In this document: piece by piece, positions 42,843 through 52,093 of the stretch
Position numbering within the stretch: position 1 is the stretch's first letter
Layout of the letters: each line of letters begins with the position of its first letter
Assembly (NCBI GenBank): GCA_020845495.1
Contig: JADLFM010000173.1
Span: 107,612 to 171,611, forward strand
Length of the DNA stretch: 64,000 nt
Direction of reading: 5' to 3'
Origin: Chloroflexota bacterium
GTDB lineage: Bacteria > Chloroflexota > UBA6077 > JACCZL01
Position numbers and translations under genes: made by a program
Notes under the pieces: model-generated
What the model was told of the DNA's origin: nothing
Databases searched by the model: none
What the model saw: only the letters and a program-made list of their open reading frames with translations

Positions 42843-43730
42843 TCATCCTTTGACGGCGCCGGCGGTCAGGCCGGCGGCGTACTGGTCGACGAAGAACGAG
42901 TAGACGAGGGCGACCGGAATCGAGCCGCAGAGCGCACCGGCCATCAGCGGTCCCCAGAAGTAGAAATCGGCCCGCGTCAACTGAACCAGCACGCCGACCG
43001 GGATCGTGCGCTCGCTCGAGGCGGTCACCAGCGTCAGCGCGTAGATGAACTCGTTCCACGAGAGGGTGAAGCAGAAGATCCCGGCCGAGAGGATGCCCGG
43101 CATCGCCAACGGGAAGGCGATCCGTATCATGGCCACGAGCCGGCTGGCGCCGTCGATGCGGGCGCACTCTTCCAGTTCGCCGGGGATCGTCTTGAAGTAG
43201 CCGGACATCAACCAGGTGGTGAACGGTAGCAGGAAGGTCGGGTAGACGATGACCAGCCCGACGACCGTATCCAACATGCCGATCGAGTTCATCACCTGGA
43301 CCATTGGGATGAACAAGAGCGTCGTCGGGACCAGATAGGTCGTGAAGATGCTCAGGCTGATCGTATCGGCGCCCAGGAAGCGCAGCCGGGCCAGCGCGTA
43401 GCCGGCCGGCACCCCAAAGAACAGCGAGACCGCTGTCGCCGAGATCGCCACGAACATCGTGTTCCAGGCCCAGACGATGAAGTCGGTCTGCGTCCAGAGA
43501 TACTCGAAGTGCTCGATGGTCGGGCTGTGGACGACGAGCGGGCTGATGGCGCCGTTATAGAGCTCCGAGTTGGGTTTGAACGCCGTGATCGTCATCCAGT
43601 AGAAGGGTGCTAGCAGGAAGACCAGCGCCAGCCCCAACGGCAGGTACAAGGTGAGCAGCCGGTCGAGGACTCGGCCGGAGCCGGCCATGCGGGCCGCGCT
43701 GGCGGTGCCCGTCGGTGCAAGTGCGCTCAT
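42843..43730 (-). CDS. Carbohydrate ABC transporter permease (MalG type)
   Basis: A 295-residue inner-membrane permease of the CUT1 group. Six hydrophobic spans are visible, the first near residues 25-48 (LYLPLGLALVFLLAPFYWM). The docking loop for the ATPase reads EECARIDGASRLVAMIRIAF followed by PLAMPGI, the CUT1 EAA form. The C-terminus ends DQYAAGLTAGAVKG, as is standard for MalG/UgpE-like proteins. It is 25 nt downstream of the MalF-type gene and follows the substrate-binding protein, forming one operon. The ATPase is not encoded here. Confidence 0.93.
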   Translation of the reverse strand: MSALAPTGTASAARMAGSGRVLDRLLTLYLPLGLALVFLLAPFYWMTITAFKPNSELYNGAISPLVVHSPTIEHFEYLWTQTDFIVWAWNTMFVAISATAVSLFFGVPAGYALARLRFLGADTISLSIFTTYLVPTTLLFIPMVQVMNSIGMLDTVVGLVIVYPTFLLPFTTWLMSGYFKTIPGELEECARIDGASRLVAMIRIAFPLAMPGILSAGIFCFTLSWNEFIYALTLVTASSERTIPVGVLVQLTRADFYFWGPLMAGALCGSIPVALVYSFFVDQYAAGLTAGAVKG

Positions 43731-43755
43731 GGCGTTGGCCTCCGTGATGGCGCGC

Positions 43756-44727
43756 TCATGCGCCGCCGCTCTGTCGTAGCTGCCGAAGCTGGAAGATCAC
43801 CAGCAGCAGGAGCAGCGGCAGCATCGTCAGCGAGATTGCCACGCCCTCGCTGATCTTCCCCGACTGCAAGCCGATCTGGTATGAGAGCGTCCCCAGCACG
43901 TGGGTGCTGTTCATCGGGCCGCCCTTGGTCAAACTGTAGACCGTCTGGAAGTCCGAGAACGTCCAGATGATCGAGAGCACCAGCGTGATCGTCAGGATCG
44001 GCGCGATGAGCGGGAACGTCACGTAGCGGAAGCGATGCCAGCGGCCGGCGCCGTCGATGGCGCTCGCCTCATACAACTCGGCCGGGATCGTCTGGAGACC
44101 AGCCAGCAGGGTGATCGCGAAGAACGGCACCGCCCGCCAGGCATTCACCAGCATGATGCAGAACAAGGCCAGGCCAGGGCTGGTGAGCCAGGGCAGACCG
44201 ACCTTCAGGATACCGGCGTTCACGAGCACCCAGTTGATGACGCTGAAGTTCGGCGTGAACATCCACTGCCAGGCCATCCCCGACAGGACGGTCGGGACGA
44301 TCCACGGCAGCAGGATTGCGGCGCGGACCATCTTCCGGCCGGGAAACTGCTCGTTGATCAGCAGCGCGACCCCAAAGCCGATGAGGAGCTTCATCACCGT
44401 TGCGCCGGCCGTGAAGATGAGCGTGTTCCGGAGCGTCTGACGGTAGAGGCTGCTATCCCAGAGTCCGACGATCGTCTGGAGCCCGACGAACTTCCCCTCG
44501 CCGCCGATGGTACGGTCCATCAGGCTCAGTTGGATGGCATAGAACAGCGGATATGCCACCAGCCCGAGGAGTATCAAGACGACCGGCGCGACTAGAACGT
44601 AGCCGAGGGTCGCCTCGTGATCCAGGGCGGTCGAGAGCGCCTGAAACGGCCCGCCGCGCTGTGACCGCTCCACCGCGAGCGTGGGCGCCCGTCCCGTCGA
44701 CGTCCCCCCAAACCGTGCCGAGTGCAT
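43756..44727 (-). CDS. Carbohydrate ABC transporter permease (MalF type)
   Basis: A 323-residue inner-membrane permease of the CUT1 group. A 40-residue cytoplasmic head is followed by TM1 (YVLVAPVVLILLGLVAYPLF) and five more spans. SLMDRTIGGEGKFVGLQ is the usual first external loop, and the EAA docking loop reads EASAIDGAGRWHRFRYVTFP. LLPWIVPTVLSGMAWQWMF is typical of UgpA/MalF proteins. It starts 69 nt after the substrate-binding protein gene and pairs with the MalG-type permease. The substrate is probably a sugar, polyol or sugar acid. Confidence 0.93.
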   Translation of the reverse strand: MHSARFGGTSTGRAPTLAVERSQRGGPFQALSTALDHEATLGYVLVAPVVLILLGLVAYPLFYAIQLSLMDRTIGGEGKFVGLQTIVGLWDSSLYRQTLRNTLIFTAGATVMKLLIGFGVALLINEQFPGRKMVRAAILLPWIVPTVLSGMAWQWMFTPNFSVINWVLVNAGILKVGLPWLTSPGLALFCIMLVNAWRAVPFFAITLLAGLQTIPAELYEASAIDGAGRWHRFRYVTFPLIAPILTITLVLSIIWTFSDFQTVYSLTKGGPMNSTHVLGTLSYQIGLQSGKISEGVAISLTMLPLLLLLVIFQLRQLRQSGGA

Positions 44728-44796
44728 AGTGTCATCCTCGATGGGTGGGCCGGAGAGCGGCGATCCGCCCTCCGGCGCCAGCGCGGTCGGCGATCG

Positions 44797-46344
44797 TCAG
44801 CCAGACTTCGCGACGATCTGCTTGTACTCGTTCTCGGCCCACTTGACCGCTTCCTCGGGCGACGCCTGGCCGGTCGCCGCCTTGGCGAACATGTCGACCA
44901 GCACGAAGTTGTAGACGGCCTGGGCAGCGGCACGGGTGGGCGGCCCGGGGGTGCCGGGCAGTCGGTTCACCTTGTTCAACTCGCGGAAGATCTTGAGCTT
45001 GGGATCGTCCGGCCAGACGTCCATGTTCTCCAGCCCCTTGAAGGGCGGGATAAAGTAGGACTGGCCAGTCTTGGTCCATTTGGTGAGGAAGTCCTTGTCG
45101 TGCCAGGCGCGCAGGAAGGCAAGCTGCCCCTCGCGGTTCTGGCTCGACGCGAAGGCGCCCCAGAGGTTGATGTTGTACTGGCCGAACCGCCCGGCTGGCC
45201 CCGAGGGCCAGTTGGCGTGGTTCATGGTGTCGATCAGCTCCTTCTTGGCCGGGTCGGGCTTGGCCGGGTCGTTCGCGGCCGTACGGGCGGCAAGATAGAT
45301 GGTGTTCACGTTGACGGTAGCCGAGACCTTGCCGGCCAGGAACGCCTGGTTGTTATCCGGGTCGAGCCAGGCGGTCGAGCCCTGGTCCATCACCTTGAAC
45401 ATGTCGACGTACCACTGGCACGCCTTGACCGTCTCGGGCGAGTTGATGGCGACCGTCTTGCCGTCAGCCTCGAACTCCTTGCCGCCGAACGCCCAGAGGA
45501 CCGGGTAGTTAGTGGAACGGCCGTCGCCGGGTGCATGGCCGAGGGTCATCCCGATCGGGGTACCCTTGTCGTACAGCTTGCGCCCAGCCGCCAGGAGCTC
45601 GTCGAAGGTGTCGGGGAAGGTGTTGATACCGGCCGCCTGGAACATGTTGGTGCGGTAGTTCCAGGCCGCTGGTGCCTGGCCGATCATCAACGCGCGCCAC
45701 TTGCCGTTGATGGCGCAGCACTGGCTGGCGATGTCGAACCAGCCGCCCCAGGCATCGCCGATCTCCTTCGAGAGGTCGGTTACGTCGACCAGCTTGTCGG
45801 CGTACAGGAAGGCATCGAAGTCGCGGATGACGCCGATGTCACCGCCGGTGCCGGTCTCGACGATCGAGGCGAACTTGGCGTCCATCTCGTTGTCGGCGAA
45901 GCGCTCGACCTTCGCTTCCATACCGGTGTCAGCGCTCAGCTTCGCGACGAGTTGATCGAGTTGGACGTTGTTCTCAGGGACGTACCAGTTGCCAGCGATG
46001 ATCGTCAGCCTGGTGCCCTTGAGCGTGCCAGTCGGCTTTGCGGGCGCGGCCTGCGCGGCAGGCGACGCGGCAGGTGACGCACCGGCTGCTGGCGACGCTG
46101 CCGTCGCAGGGGAGGCGCCGGCTGCCGGCGCGGCCGGCTTGGTTTCCGCCGGCTTGGTCTCGGCCGGCTTTGACTCAGCGGCCTTGGGCGCCGCCGTCGG
46201 CTGTGCAACCGGACTTGACGGACGGCAGGCTGCCAGCAGGGCAGCCCCACCGCCCAGGCTGGCAACTGCCAGGAACCGCCGGCGCGTCAGTGCGCGGGTG
46301 GCGCGGCTGGGGGCCTCGCCCATATCAACGGGTCGTTGTGCCAT
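44797..46344 (-). CDS. Extracellular solute-binding lipoprotein of a CUT1 ABC transporter (Tat signal)
   Basis: A 515-residue family-1 solute-binding protein. The N-terminus has a twin-arginine signal (TRRRFLAVASLGGGAALLAAC), shown here in 21 residues at most as the RRRFLAVAS core plus the lipobox LLAAC; the Cys would be lipidated. About 75 residues of Ala/Pro/Ser/Glu/Lys spacer with repeats (ESKPAETKPAETKP, then AGASPA units) tether the binding domain. That domain shows LTIIAGNWYVPENN, NMFQAAGINTFPDTFDELLA and WDGN-like family segments. It delivers substrate to the two permeases immediately downstream. Located at the start of the import operon. Confidence 0.9.
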   Translation of the reverse strand: MAQRPVDMGEAPSRATRALTRRRFLAVASLGGGAALLAACRPSSPVAQPTAAPKAAESKPAETKPAETKPAAPAAGASPATAASPAAGASPAASPAAQAAPAKPTGTLKGTRLTIIAGNWYVPENNVQLDQLVAKLSADTGMEAKVERFADNEMDAKFASIVETGTGGDIGVIRDFDAFLYADKLVDVTDLSKEIGDAWGGWFDIASQCCAINGKWRALMIGQAPAAWNYRTNMFQAAGINTFPDTFDELLAAGRKLYDKGTPIGMTLGHAPGDGRSTNYPVLWAFGGKEFEADGKTVAINSPETVKACQWYVDMFKVMDQGSTAWLDPDNNQAFLAGKVSATVNVNTIYLAARTAANDPAKPDPAKKELIDTMNHANWPSGPAGRFGQYNINLWGAFASSQNREGQLAFLRAWHDKDFLTKWTKTGQSYFIPPFKGLENMDVWPDDPKLKIFRELNKVNRLPGTPGPPTRAAAQAVYNFVLVDMFAKAATGQASPEEAVKWAENEYKQIVAKSG

Positions 46345-46573
46345 CGAACACCCCTCCGTCGTCGAGGTAGTCCAGCGGGCGCCGATTCTTGGTGCGCCCC
46401 TGGCCGGGGATCGGAAGCGTCAGAGCGTGAGTACGATCCGGGGTACGAACTTCAGCCTGTACGGTACGCATGCGGCCCGATTTGGGCGCACAGTACCCTG
46501 GTGGCGGGGACACCGGTCTAGGGGACACCTGCCTACAGGGCAACTTCGCCGGCTTCGCCGGCACCGGCTCCGC

Positions 46574-47434
46574 TCACTCCTTTCCGGTCTCCCGCCGACT
46601 GCGCCCGGGGACATCCTCTAGCCTATGCTCCGCCAGCGCATCTGCCTGGGCGACGAGCGCGCTGGCTTCGGCGTGACGCGAACGGATCATGTGCGCGTAG
46701 GTCGCGGTGTCGCCGGCTCGGATCAGCTCCAGGCGGCGGCGGTTCATCGCCAGATCCTCAGCCCAACGGCTCGGGTCGCGTGTAGTCAGGATCCATCCGT
46801 ACCGGTCGAGCCGGTCGTTCAGGCGAACGGCAGCTTCGGGCAATGAGGGGTGGCCGGGCGCCCCGAGGATCGTGGCATGAAGCCGCCGCTGCACCTGGCG
46901 GTAGCAGCGATAATCGCGCGCCTTGAACGCCTCCTCCATCGCCGCTACCGCCTGTTCGGCCGCTGCAAAGTGCTCCTCAGTCATGCTTGCTACGATGTCG
47001 TCAAGTGCGCCGATCTCCAACACGTCGCGCAGGAAGATCAGGTCGTGCCACTCCTCGATGGACAGACGCGAGACTTCGGCCCCCCGGTGCGGCCGGAGCC
47101 GGATCAGCCCCTCGGCCTCGAGTGTGAGCAGCGCCTCCCGGACCGGCGTCTTGCTGACCCCGAACCGGGCTGCCAGATCCGCTTCGACGAGGCGGTCACC
47201 CGAAGCAAGCTCGCCGACGACGATCCGCTCTCGGAGCTCGTGGTAGATCACGTCTTTGATCGTCGGATGGCCATCCAGACTCGGCAGCGGGCGAGCCCTG
47301 CCGCCAAGAGCTCGCCCGTCCATCAGTGGATAGTGGGCGGTGAGCGGGGTAGCGTTCTTGGACCCGGCACGCGAGTAGCCCTCAGCCGCCGTCTCAGACG
47401 GCGACGCGCCGTTGGCCGTCACGTCCGGCGTCAC
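46574..47434 (-). CDS. GntR family regulator with FCD domain
   Basis: A 286-residue FadR-type regulator. A 55-residue disordered head precedes the winged HTH (YHELRERIVVGELASGDRL, EADLAARFGVSKTPVREALL, LEAEGLIRLRPHRGAEV). The C-terminal FCD ligand domain is all-helical with metal-binding histidines (RRLHATILGAPGHP, MIRSRHAEASALV). FCD regulators usually repress sugar-acid or organic-acid catabolism and respond to a pathway intermediate. Its GTG start overlaps the stop of the upstream SDR gene by 4 nt. It lies between that SDR gene and the ABC importer, so it probably controls both and perhaps the divergent aldolase genes. Confidence 0.92.
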   Translation of the reverse strand: MTPDVTANGASPSETAAEGYSRAGSKNATPLTAHYPLMDGRALGGRARPLPSLDGHPTIKDVIYHELRERIVVGELASGDRLVEADLAARFGVSKTPVREALLTLEAEGLIRLRPHRGAEVSRLSIEEWHDLIFLRDVLEIGALDDIVASMTEEHFAAAEQAVAAMEEAFKARDYRCYRQVQRRLHATILGAPGHPSLPEAAVRLNDRLDRYGWILTTRDPSRWAEDLAMNRRRLELIRAGDTATYAHMIRSRHAEASALVAQADALAEHRLEDVPGRSRRETGKE

Positions 47435-48210
47435 TGAGCGACGTACCCTCCGTCGGCGGTCAAGATGTGGCCAGTAACGAACGAGGCAGCGTCAGAGGCC
47501 AGGAACATCGCCGGCCCGACCAGCTCCTCAACCGTACCGAAGCGGCCGACCGGATGCTTCTTGCGGAACTCGACGTAGAACTCGGGCTCCTTTTCTGTTT
47601 GCCGCGATACTATCGGCGTGGCGATCACCCCCGGCGCGATGGCGTTCACCCGAACGCCGCGCGTTGCCCACTCCACGGCGAGCGCCCGCGTCAGCATGAC
47701 CACGCCGCCCTTACTCGCGAGGTAGGCCGGATTACCTTGATATCCGACGAGACCAGCAATCGAGGCGATGTTGATGATGCTTCCCCGTCCGGCTTCGAGC
47801 ATCGCGTGGCCGGCCTCGCGGCAGAAGAGGAACGTCCCGGTCAGGTTGATGTCGAGGACGTGCTGCCAGCGCTCCAGCGGGTAGCCGTCGGCCGGGTGGC
47901 GTGCGCCGATGCCGGCCGCGTTGATCACGATATCCAGGCGGCCCCAACGGTCGAGCACCGCCCCGACCGTCCGGCGAACGTCGTCCTCGACAGTCACGTC
48001 CACGGTTGTGGCGTAGGCGTCGCCGCCGATCTCACGCAACTGGCGGACGGTTGCCTCAGCAGCATCGGGGCGACTGTCGGCTACCAGGATCGCCGCACCG
48101 GCGCTGACGAGCCCGCCGGCCATCGCAGTCCCAATGGCTCCGCCGCCACCGGTGATGAGTGCGGTTCGCCCGTCCAGCCGGAACAGTTCCAGACCTGCCA
48201 TCGTCGTCAC
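47431..48210 (-). CDS. SDR-family dehydrogenase of the sugar-acid island
   Basis: A 259-residue classical short-chain dehydrogenase. The cofactor motif is TALITGGGGAIGTAMAGGL with Asp after strand 2 (ILVADSRPD), which suggests NAD. NAAGIGARHP and the catalytic residues follow: Ser in IINIASIAGLVG, Tyr and Lys in PAYLASKGGVVML. The C-terminus is standard (DAASFVTGHILTADGGYVAQ). Relatives include gluconate 5-dehydrogenase and 3-oxoacyl reductase-like enzymes; substrate unknown. I chose GTG at 48210 because GGAGG lies 5 nt before it; ATG at 48201 is also possible. It is divergent from the aldolase gene, with about 300 nt between them. Confidence 0.88.
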   Translation of the reverse strand: MTTMAGLELFRLDGRTALITGGGGAIGTAMAGGLVSAGAAILVADSRPDAAEATVRQLREIGGDAYATTVDVTVEDDVRRTVGAVLDRWGRLDIVINAAGIGARHPADGYPLERWQHVLDINLTGTFLFCREAGHAMLEAGRGSIINIASIAGLVGYQGNPAYLASKGGVVMLTRALAVEWATRGVRVNAIAPGVIATPIVSRQTEKEPEFYVEFRKKHPVGRFGTVEELVGPAMFLASDAASFVTGHILTADGGYVAQ

Positions 48211-48518
48211 AGTCACCTCCGCTCGGTCACCTCTGCTCAGGGCGCTGCATCGCGCTGGTCCCGTCCTGAAGCGTGGCATATCATATCCGATTGTTGGCCG
48301 GGCGTCTACGGCCGGCAGCGCGCCCTGGACGGAATCCGCTCTCCCAGAGTCCAGCGGCACCGGCGGTCGGGCGGCGCCAACGGATGCTCGATTCCGGGCA
48401 ACGATCCTGGGTATCGGCTCCGGGCGGTCGAGGTCGGGCTACCAGCCCCGCCCTCCACGGGCCAGTCAGTGGCACACTGGGACGCGCACTGCACGAAGAC
48501 GTGACGAAAGGGGCGCTG

Positions 48519-49310
48519 ATGCGACCAAACCCCGCGAAGCAGAGGCTCCAGGCCGGCTTGCCGACCCTCGGAGCGACCGTTACCTGCGCCAGCCCGCTGG
48601 TGGCCGAGACGATGGGGCATCTCGGCTACGACTGGGTGCTGATCGACCTTCAGCATGGCGAGAACAATCTCGGCAACCTCGCCGCGATGCTCACCGCCGT
48701 GAGCGCCACGCCCACCGTACCCTGGGTCCGGGTCGTCTCCGACGACGGTCCGCTGATTCAGCGCGTCCTCGACCTTGGGGCGTACGGCGTCGTGGTTCCG
48801 CTCGTCAACAATGCGCGCGAAGCTGAAGCTGCCGTCCGCGCCATGCGCTACCCCCCGAGAGGCGAGCGCTCCTGGGGACCCATTCGCGGCTCGCTGTACG
48901 GCGGCGCGGACTACCATGCCGCCGCCGAGCGCGAACTGCAACTGATCGTGATGATCGAGACGGCTGAGGGCATCAGGAACGCGGACGAGATCTTCGCGGT
49001 CGACGGCGTCGACGGCTGCCTGATCGGCACTAACGACTTCACGATGTCGTTCGGGCTGCCGCCACGCCCGGTCCCTGACACCACCTCGATGGATCCTCGC
49101 GTCGAGGAAGCTGTCAGGCAGGTGTTGGCGGCCGCCAGACGGCACGGCAAGGCGCCCGGCATCTTCACCACCGATGACGGCATGGCCAGCGAGCGCGTAC
49201 GCCAGGGCTTCCGGGTGATCTCCCTGCTCGGCGACGTCGGTGGGATGCGCGCCGGCTGCTCCGCGATGCTACGCTCCGTACGCACCACTGCCGAGCAGGT
49301 CGGCGGCTGA
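48519..49310 (+). CDS. HpcH/HpaI family class II aldolase
   Basis: A 263-residue metal-dependent aldolase of the HpcH/HpaI group, which splits 2-keto-3-deoxy acids into pyruvate and an aldehyde. Family marks: LPTLGATVTCASPLVAETMG, YDWVLIDLQHGENN (catalytic His region), WVRVVSDDGPLIQRVLDLGA, GVVVPLVNNAREAEAAV, LIVMIETAEGI (metal-binding Glu) and VDGCLIGTNDFTMSFG (metal-binding Asp). ATG at 48519 follows AAAGGGG. It is the first gene of a plus-strand set with a D-2-hydroxyacid dehydrogenase and a zinc dehydrogenase, divergent from the SDR/GntR genes. This fits a sugar-acid degradation route. Confidence 0.92.
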   Translation: MRPNPAKQRLQAGLPTLGATVTCASPLVAETMGHLGYDWVLIDLQHGENNLGNLAAMLTAVSATPTVPWVRVVSDDGPLIQRVLDLGAYGVVVPLVNNAREAEAAVRAMRYPPRGERSWGPIRGSLYGGADYHAAAERELQLIVMIETAEGIRNADEIFAVDGVDGCLIGTNDFTMSFGLPPRPVPDTTSMDPRVEEAVRQVLAAARRHGKAPGIFTTDDGMASERVRQGFRVISLLGDVGGMRAGCSAMLRSVRTTAEQVGG

Positions 49311-49543
49311 GCGGAGGCTCCTGGCCGCGCCCAGCCCGCTTCCCACGCCTCGCGCCATCTCCCTTCCCACGCCTCGCGCCACCTCCCTTCCCACGCGTCG
49401 TATCTGGAGACGAATCACACCGACCAGCCGTGCCTGCGCCCCGGCTCTTACGTGAGGGAGACAGGGCCGAGCGTGAGGGGATGTCCAGGGCGAGGGGCTC
49501 CCGGTAGGACACCGCGGTACCGACACTAGAAGGAGAGAGTAAC

Positions 49544-50521
49544 GTGACGACGGTCTCGATCTGCCTGGGACGAATCAGCGATTCTCAGGCCCCGGAGCTA
49601 GCCGGGCTGCGCGCCGCCGGCTACGACATGAAGTTCGGGAGCGGCTCCCCGACCAAGCCGGTCGCCCAGGTCATCGACGACCTTCAGGGCTGCGTTGCCG
49701 TGCTGGCGGGCGGCGAGCCGTATACCGACGAGGTCTTCCGTTCCTGCCCGGACCTTCAACTCGTCTGCCGCTTCGGGGTCGGCTTCGACGCCGTCGACGT
49801 CGAGGCCGCGACTCGGCACGGGGTGGTCGTGGCAACCACGCCCGCGAACGACTGGGCTGTCGCCGATCATGCGATGGGCTTGATCGTCGACCTTGCCCAC
49901 CATATCAGTCAGCACGACCGCTCGATCCGACGCGGCGAATGGACGTCCCTCCGAGGCGTCGACGTCTGGAGGTCCACGCTCGGGATCGTCGGCCTGGGGC
50001 GGATCGGCAAGGGCGTGGCTCGGCGGGCACGCGGCTTCGACATGCGCGTGCTGGCCTACGAGCCGTACCCGGACCGGGAGTTCGTCGCAGTGCACGGGGT
50101 CGAGTTGGTGGAACTGGACGACGTCTTCCAGCAGAGCGACTTCGTGACCCTGCACCTGCCGGCGAGCGCCGAGACCGCCAGGATCGTCAATGCTGAGAAG
50201 CTGGCGCTGATGAAGCCAACGGCGTATCTCATCAACACGGCGCGCGGGAAGCTCGTGGACGAGGACGCCCTCTACGACGCGCTCGTCAGCGGTCGCATCG
50301 CCGGGGCCGGCCTCGACGCCTGGACCGTCGAGCCGCTGGATCAGGTCGAGCGGTGGGCAGCACTCGAGAACGTGGTGCTGACGCCGCACTCGGCCCCCTC
50401 GACCAGCGGGGTCTGGGAGGCGACCTGGGTGCTGGGGACGGAGAGCATCCTGCGGCATCAGCGTGGCGAGCACCCGCCCAGCGTCCTCAACCCGGAGGTC
50501 TGGGACCAGCGCCGCCGCTAG
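49544..50521 (+). CDS. D-isomer specific 2-hydroxyacid dehydrogenase
   Basis: A 325-residue NAD-dependent dehydrogenase of the PGDH/glyoxylate reductase group. The Rossmann motif is [20 protein letters not shown] with an acidic-poor acceptor end ([11 protein letters not shown]). The catalytic residues lie in [16 protein letters not shown] (general region), [14 protein letters not shown] (Arg), WTVEPLDQ (Glu) and [12 protein letters not shown] (His). It reduces a 2-keto acid or oxidises its D-hydroxy acid. The GTG start at 49544 has GAAGGAGAGAG upstream. It follows the aldolase gene by 230 nt, a gap with tandem CTCCCTTCCCACGC-like copies. Confidence 0.92.
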   Translation: MTTVSICLGRISDSQAPELAGLRAAGYDMKFGSGSPTKPVAQVIDDLQGCVAVLAGGEPYTDEVFRSCPDLQLVCRFGVGFDAVDVEAATRHGVVVATTPANDWAVADHAMGLIVDLAHHISQHDRSIRRGEWTSLRGVDVWRSTLGIVGLGRIGKGVARRARGFDMRVLAYEPYPDREFVAVHGVELVELDDVFQQSDFVTLHLPASAETARIVNAEKLALMKPTAYLINTARGKLVDEDALYDALVSGRIAGAGLDAWTVEPLDQVERWAALENVVLTPHSAPSTSGVWEATWVLGTESILRHQRGEHPPSVLNPEVWDQRRR

Positions 50522-50666
50522 GGCGAGCGCCATCACGACCGTTCAGGGAGCCTCGGCCGGGCCGTCAACCGACCGAGGCCCACTGCTACTATGGCGTACC
50601 AGAGCCTATCGTCAGGAACGCCTGCCGGCACATCTACCACCGTCAACAGGTCTGAGGAGGGCATCC

Positions 50667-51659
50667 ATGAAGGCAGCCGTCTACTACGGGCCGCGCGATA
50701 TCCGCGTCGAGGACGTCCCCCGCCCGAGCCCCGGCCCGAACGAGCTCCTGATCGAGGTCCGCGCCTGTGGGATCTGCGGCTCGGACCTTCACACCTATCG
50801 ATACGGTCTGTTCGAAGACCTGGGGCGGGTGATGGAGGGGCGAGATGGCCGCCTGATGGGGCATGAGTTCGCGGGCGTCGTCGCGGAGGTCGGCAGCGAC
50901 GTGCGAGGGATCGAGGTTGGGCAGCGGTTGACCGGCATCGGACGCGGCGCCTACGCCGAGTACGTCCTCGTCGAGGTCGACGAGCGGAACGTTCACCCCC
51001 TGCCCGAGCACGTCGCGTTCGAGGAGGCGGCCACCCTCGAACCGTTGGCGACGTCCCTGCATGGCGTCGGTCTCGCCGAGCCGAAGGACGGCGAGACGAT
51101 CGTGGTGCTAGGTGCCGGCATCATCGGGCTTGGCGCGATCCAGGTGCTCAAGCTCGACGCGCCCGGCGCGCGGGTGATCGTGGTGGACGGGACGCCGACG
51201 CGGCTCGAGATGGCGCGCCGGGCTGGCGCCGACGACGTGATCGACTTCACGGCCGGCGACCCGGTCGAAGCGGTCTATCGGCTCGTCGGGGAGCAGGAGG
51301 TGCCGCGTCTCGGTTTTCGGGGCGGGAACGTCGACGCCGTACTGGACTGCGCCGGCGCTCCGACCAGCACGCAGCACGGCCTTCAACTCTTGAAGCAGGA
51401 GTTCGGCCGTCTGGTGCTGGTAGCCCTTTTCGAGCAACCAGGATCGTTGGACCGCAACATCATCGTCCGCAAGCACGTCCGACTGCTCGGCTCGTGGGCC
51501 TGGTCGACGGCCGACTTCCGGCGGGCGGTCGACCTGCTGGCGAGTGGAAAGGTGGATCGTCGGATGCTCGTCTCGCACGAGTTCAAGCTCGACGACGCCG
51601 CCGAGGCGTTCGCCACCCAGGAGCGTGGCCAGGCGATCAAGGTACTCGTCAAGCCATAG
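50667..51659 (+). CDS. Zinc-binding alcohol/polyol dehydrogenase
   Basis: A 330-residue medium-chain dehydrogenase related to sorbitol and threonine dehydrogenases. The catalytic zinc ligands are Cys in RACGICGSDLHTY and His-Glu in LMGHEFAGVVAEV. The structural zinc loop with four cysteines is missing, because the segment between GQRLTGIGRGAYAEY and VLVEVDE is short. The NAD motif is VVLGAGIIGLGAIQVLKLD with Asp after strand 2 (VIVVDGTPTR). ATG at 50667 follows GAGGAGG. It ends the plus-strand set of the catabolic island and probably oxidises a polyol or sugar acid. Confidence 0.92.
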   Translation: MKAAVYYGPRDIRVEDVPRPSPGPNELLIEVRACGICGSDLHTYRYGLFEDLGRVMEGRDGRLMGHEFAGVVAEVGSDVRGIEVGQRLTGIGRGAYAEYVLVEVDERNVHPLPEHVAFEEAATLEPLATSLHGVGLAEPKDGETIVVLGAGIIGLGAIQVLKLDAPGARVIVVDGTPTRLEMARRAGADDVIDFTAGDPVEAVYRLVGEQEVPRLGFRGGNVDAVLDCAGAPTSTQHGLQLLKQEFGRLVLVALFEQPGSLDRNIIVRKHVRLLGSWAWSTADFRRAVDLLASGKVDRRMLVSHEFKLDDAAEAFATQERGQAIKVLVKP

Positions 51660-51664
51660 CCCGC

Positions 51665-52093
51665 ATGGAGGCCGGCCGCCCTCCTCGGATCGGAAATCAG
51701 CCGCCCTCGGCGGGTTGGGAGATCGGGATGCCGCCCCCTGGTATCGGGCCTGCACTCGCGCCCGGTACCAGGGTACGGGTCATCCACACCAGGCCGTGGA
51801 CGCGCACCATCACGATGACCGGAATCGTCGCATCCTGGGATGGCGATCTCCTGGTGCTGACCCGGACATTTTCCGGTGGCGGCTGGTACGACAGCGTCGG
51901 CGTGCCAAAGCTCGCCGGCGACTGGGGCACGATCGAGGTCTCACCCGGGGCGTGGGTGTTGCCACCTCGCGATCCCCCTGCGGAGGATACGCCACAAAGG
52001 AGAGGCGGGCCGATCTCGGCCCGCCTCCCTCTTGCCCGGGGTGAAGCGCGTACTAGGGACGCTCGTAGACGGCGTAGAGGCCCGTCTGGTTGA
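51665..52093 (+). CDS. Hypothetical small protein, doubtful C-terminus
   Basis: A possible 142-residue protein starting 6 nt after the zinc dehydrogenase. The segment from about residue 30 to 100 reads like a real small beta-domain (GTRVRVIHTRPWTR, ITMTGIVASWDGDLLVLT, GDWGTIEVSPGAWVLPP). The last 40 residues are Arg-rich and run through a strong hairpin that looks like a terminator of the facing gene, so the true end is in doubt. I do not recognise a family. It could be a genuine gene that lost its stop, or a chance open frame. Confidence 0.35.
   Translation: MEAGRPPRIGNQPPSAGWEIGMPPPGIGPALAPGTRVRVIHTRPWTRTITMTGIVASWDGDLLVLTRTFSGGGWYDSVGVPKLAGDWGTIEVSPGAWVLPPRDPPAEDTPQRRGGPISARLPLARGEARTRDARRRRRGPSG
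52002..52027 (-). terminator. Terminator-like hairpin facing the Asn/Gly-rich gene
   Basis: GAGGCGGGCCGA (52002-52013) and TCGGCCCGCCTC (52016-52027) form a perfect 12-bp stem. On the minus strand it lies 25 nt after the stop at 52053 and is followed by TCTCCTTTGTGG. It could also end transcripts from the left. Confidence 0.6.

Noticed and set aside
48273..48518. N-terminal extension of the HpcH/HpaI aldolase
   Set aside because: Upstream codons are Arg/Pro/Gly-rich and unlike the family; AAAGGGG places the start at 48519.
50463..50666. N-terminal extension of the zinc dehydrogenase
   Set aside because: It overlaps the end of the hydroxyacid dehydrogenase gene and lacks homology; GAGGAGG sets the start at 50667.
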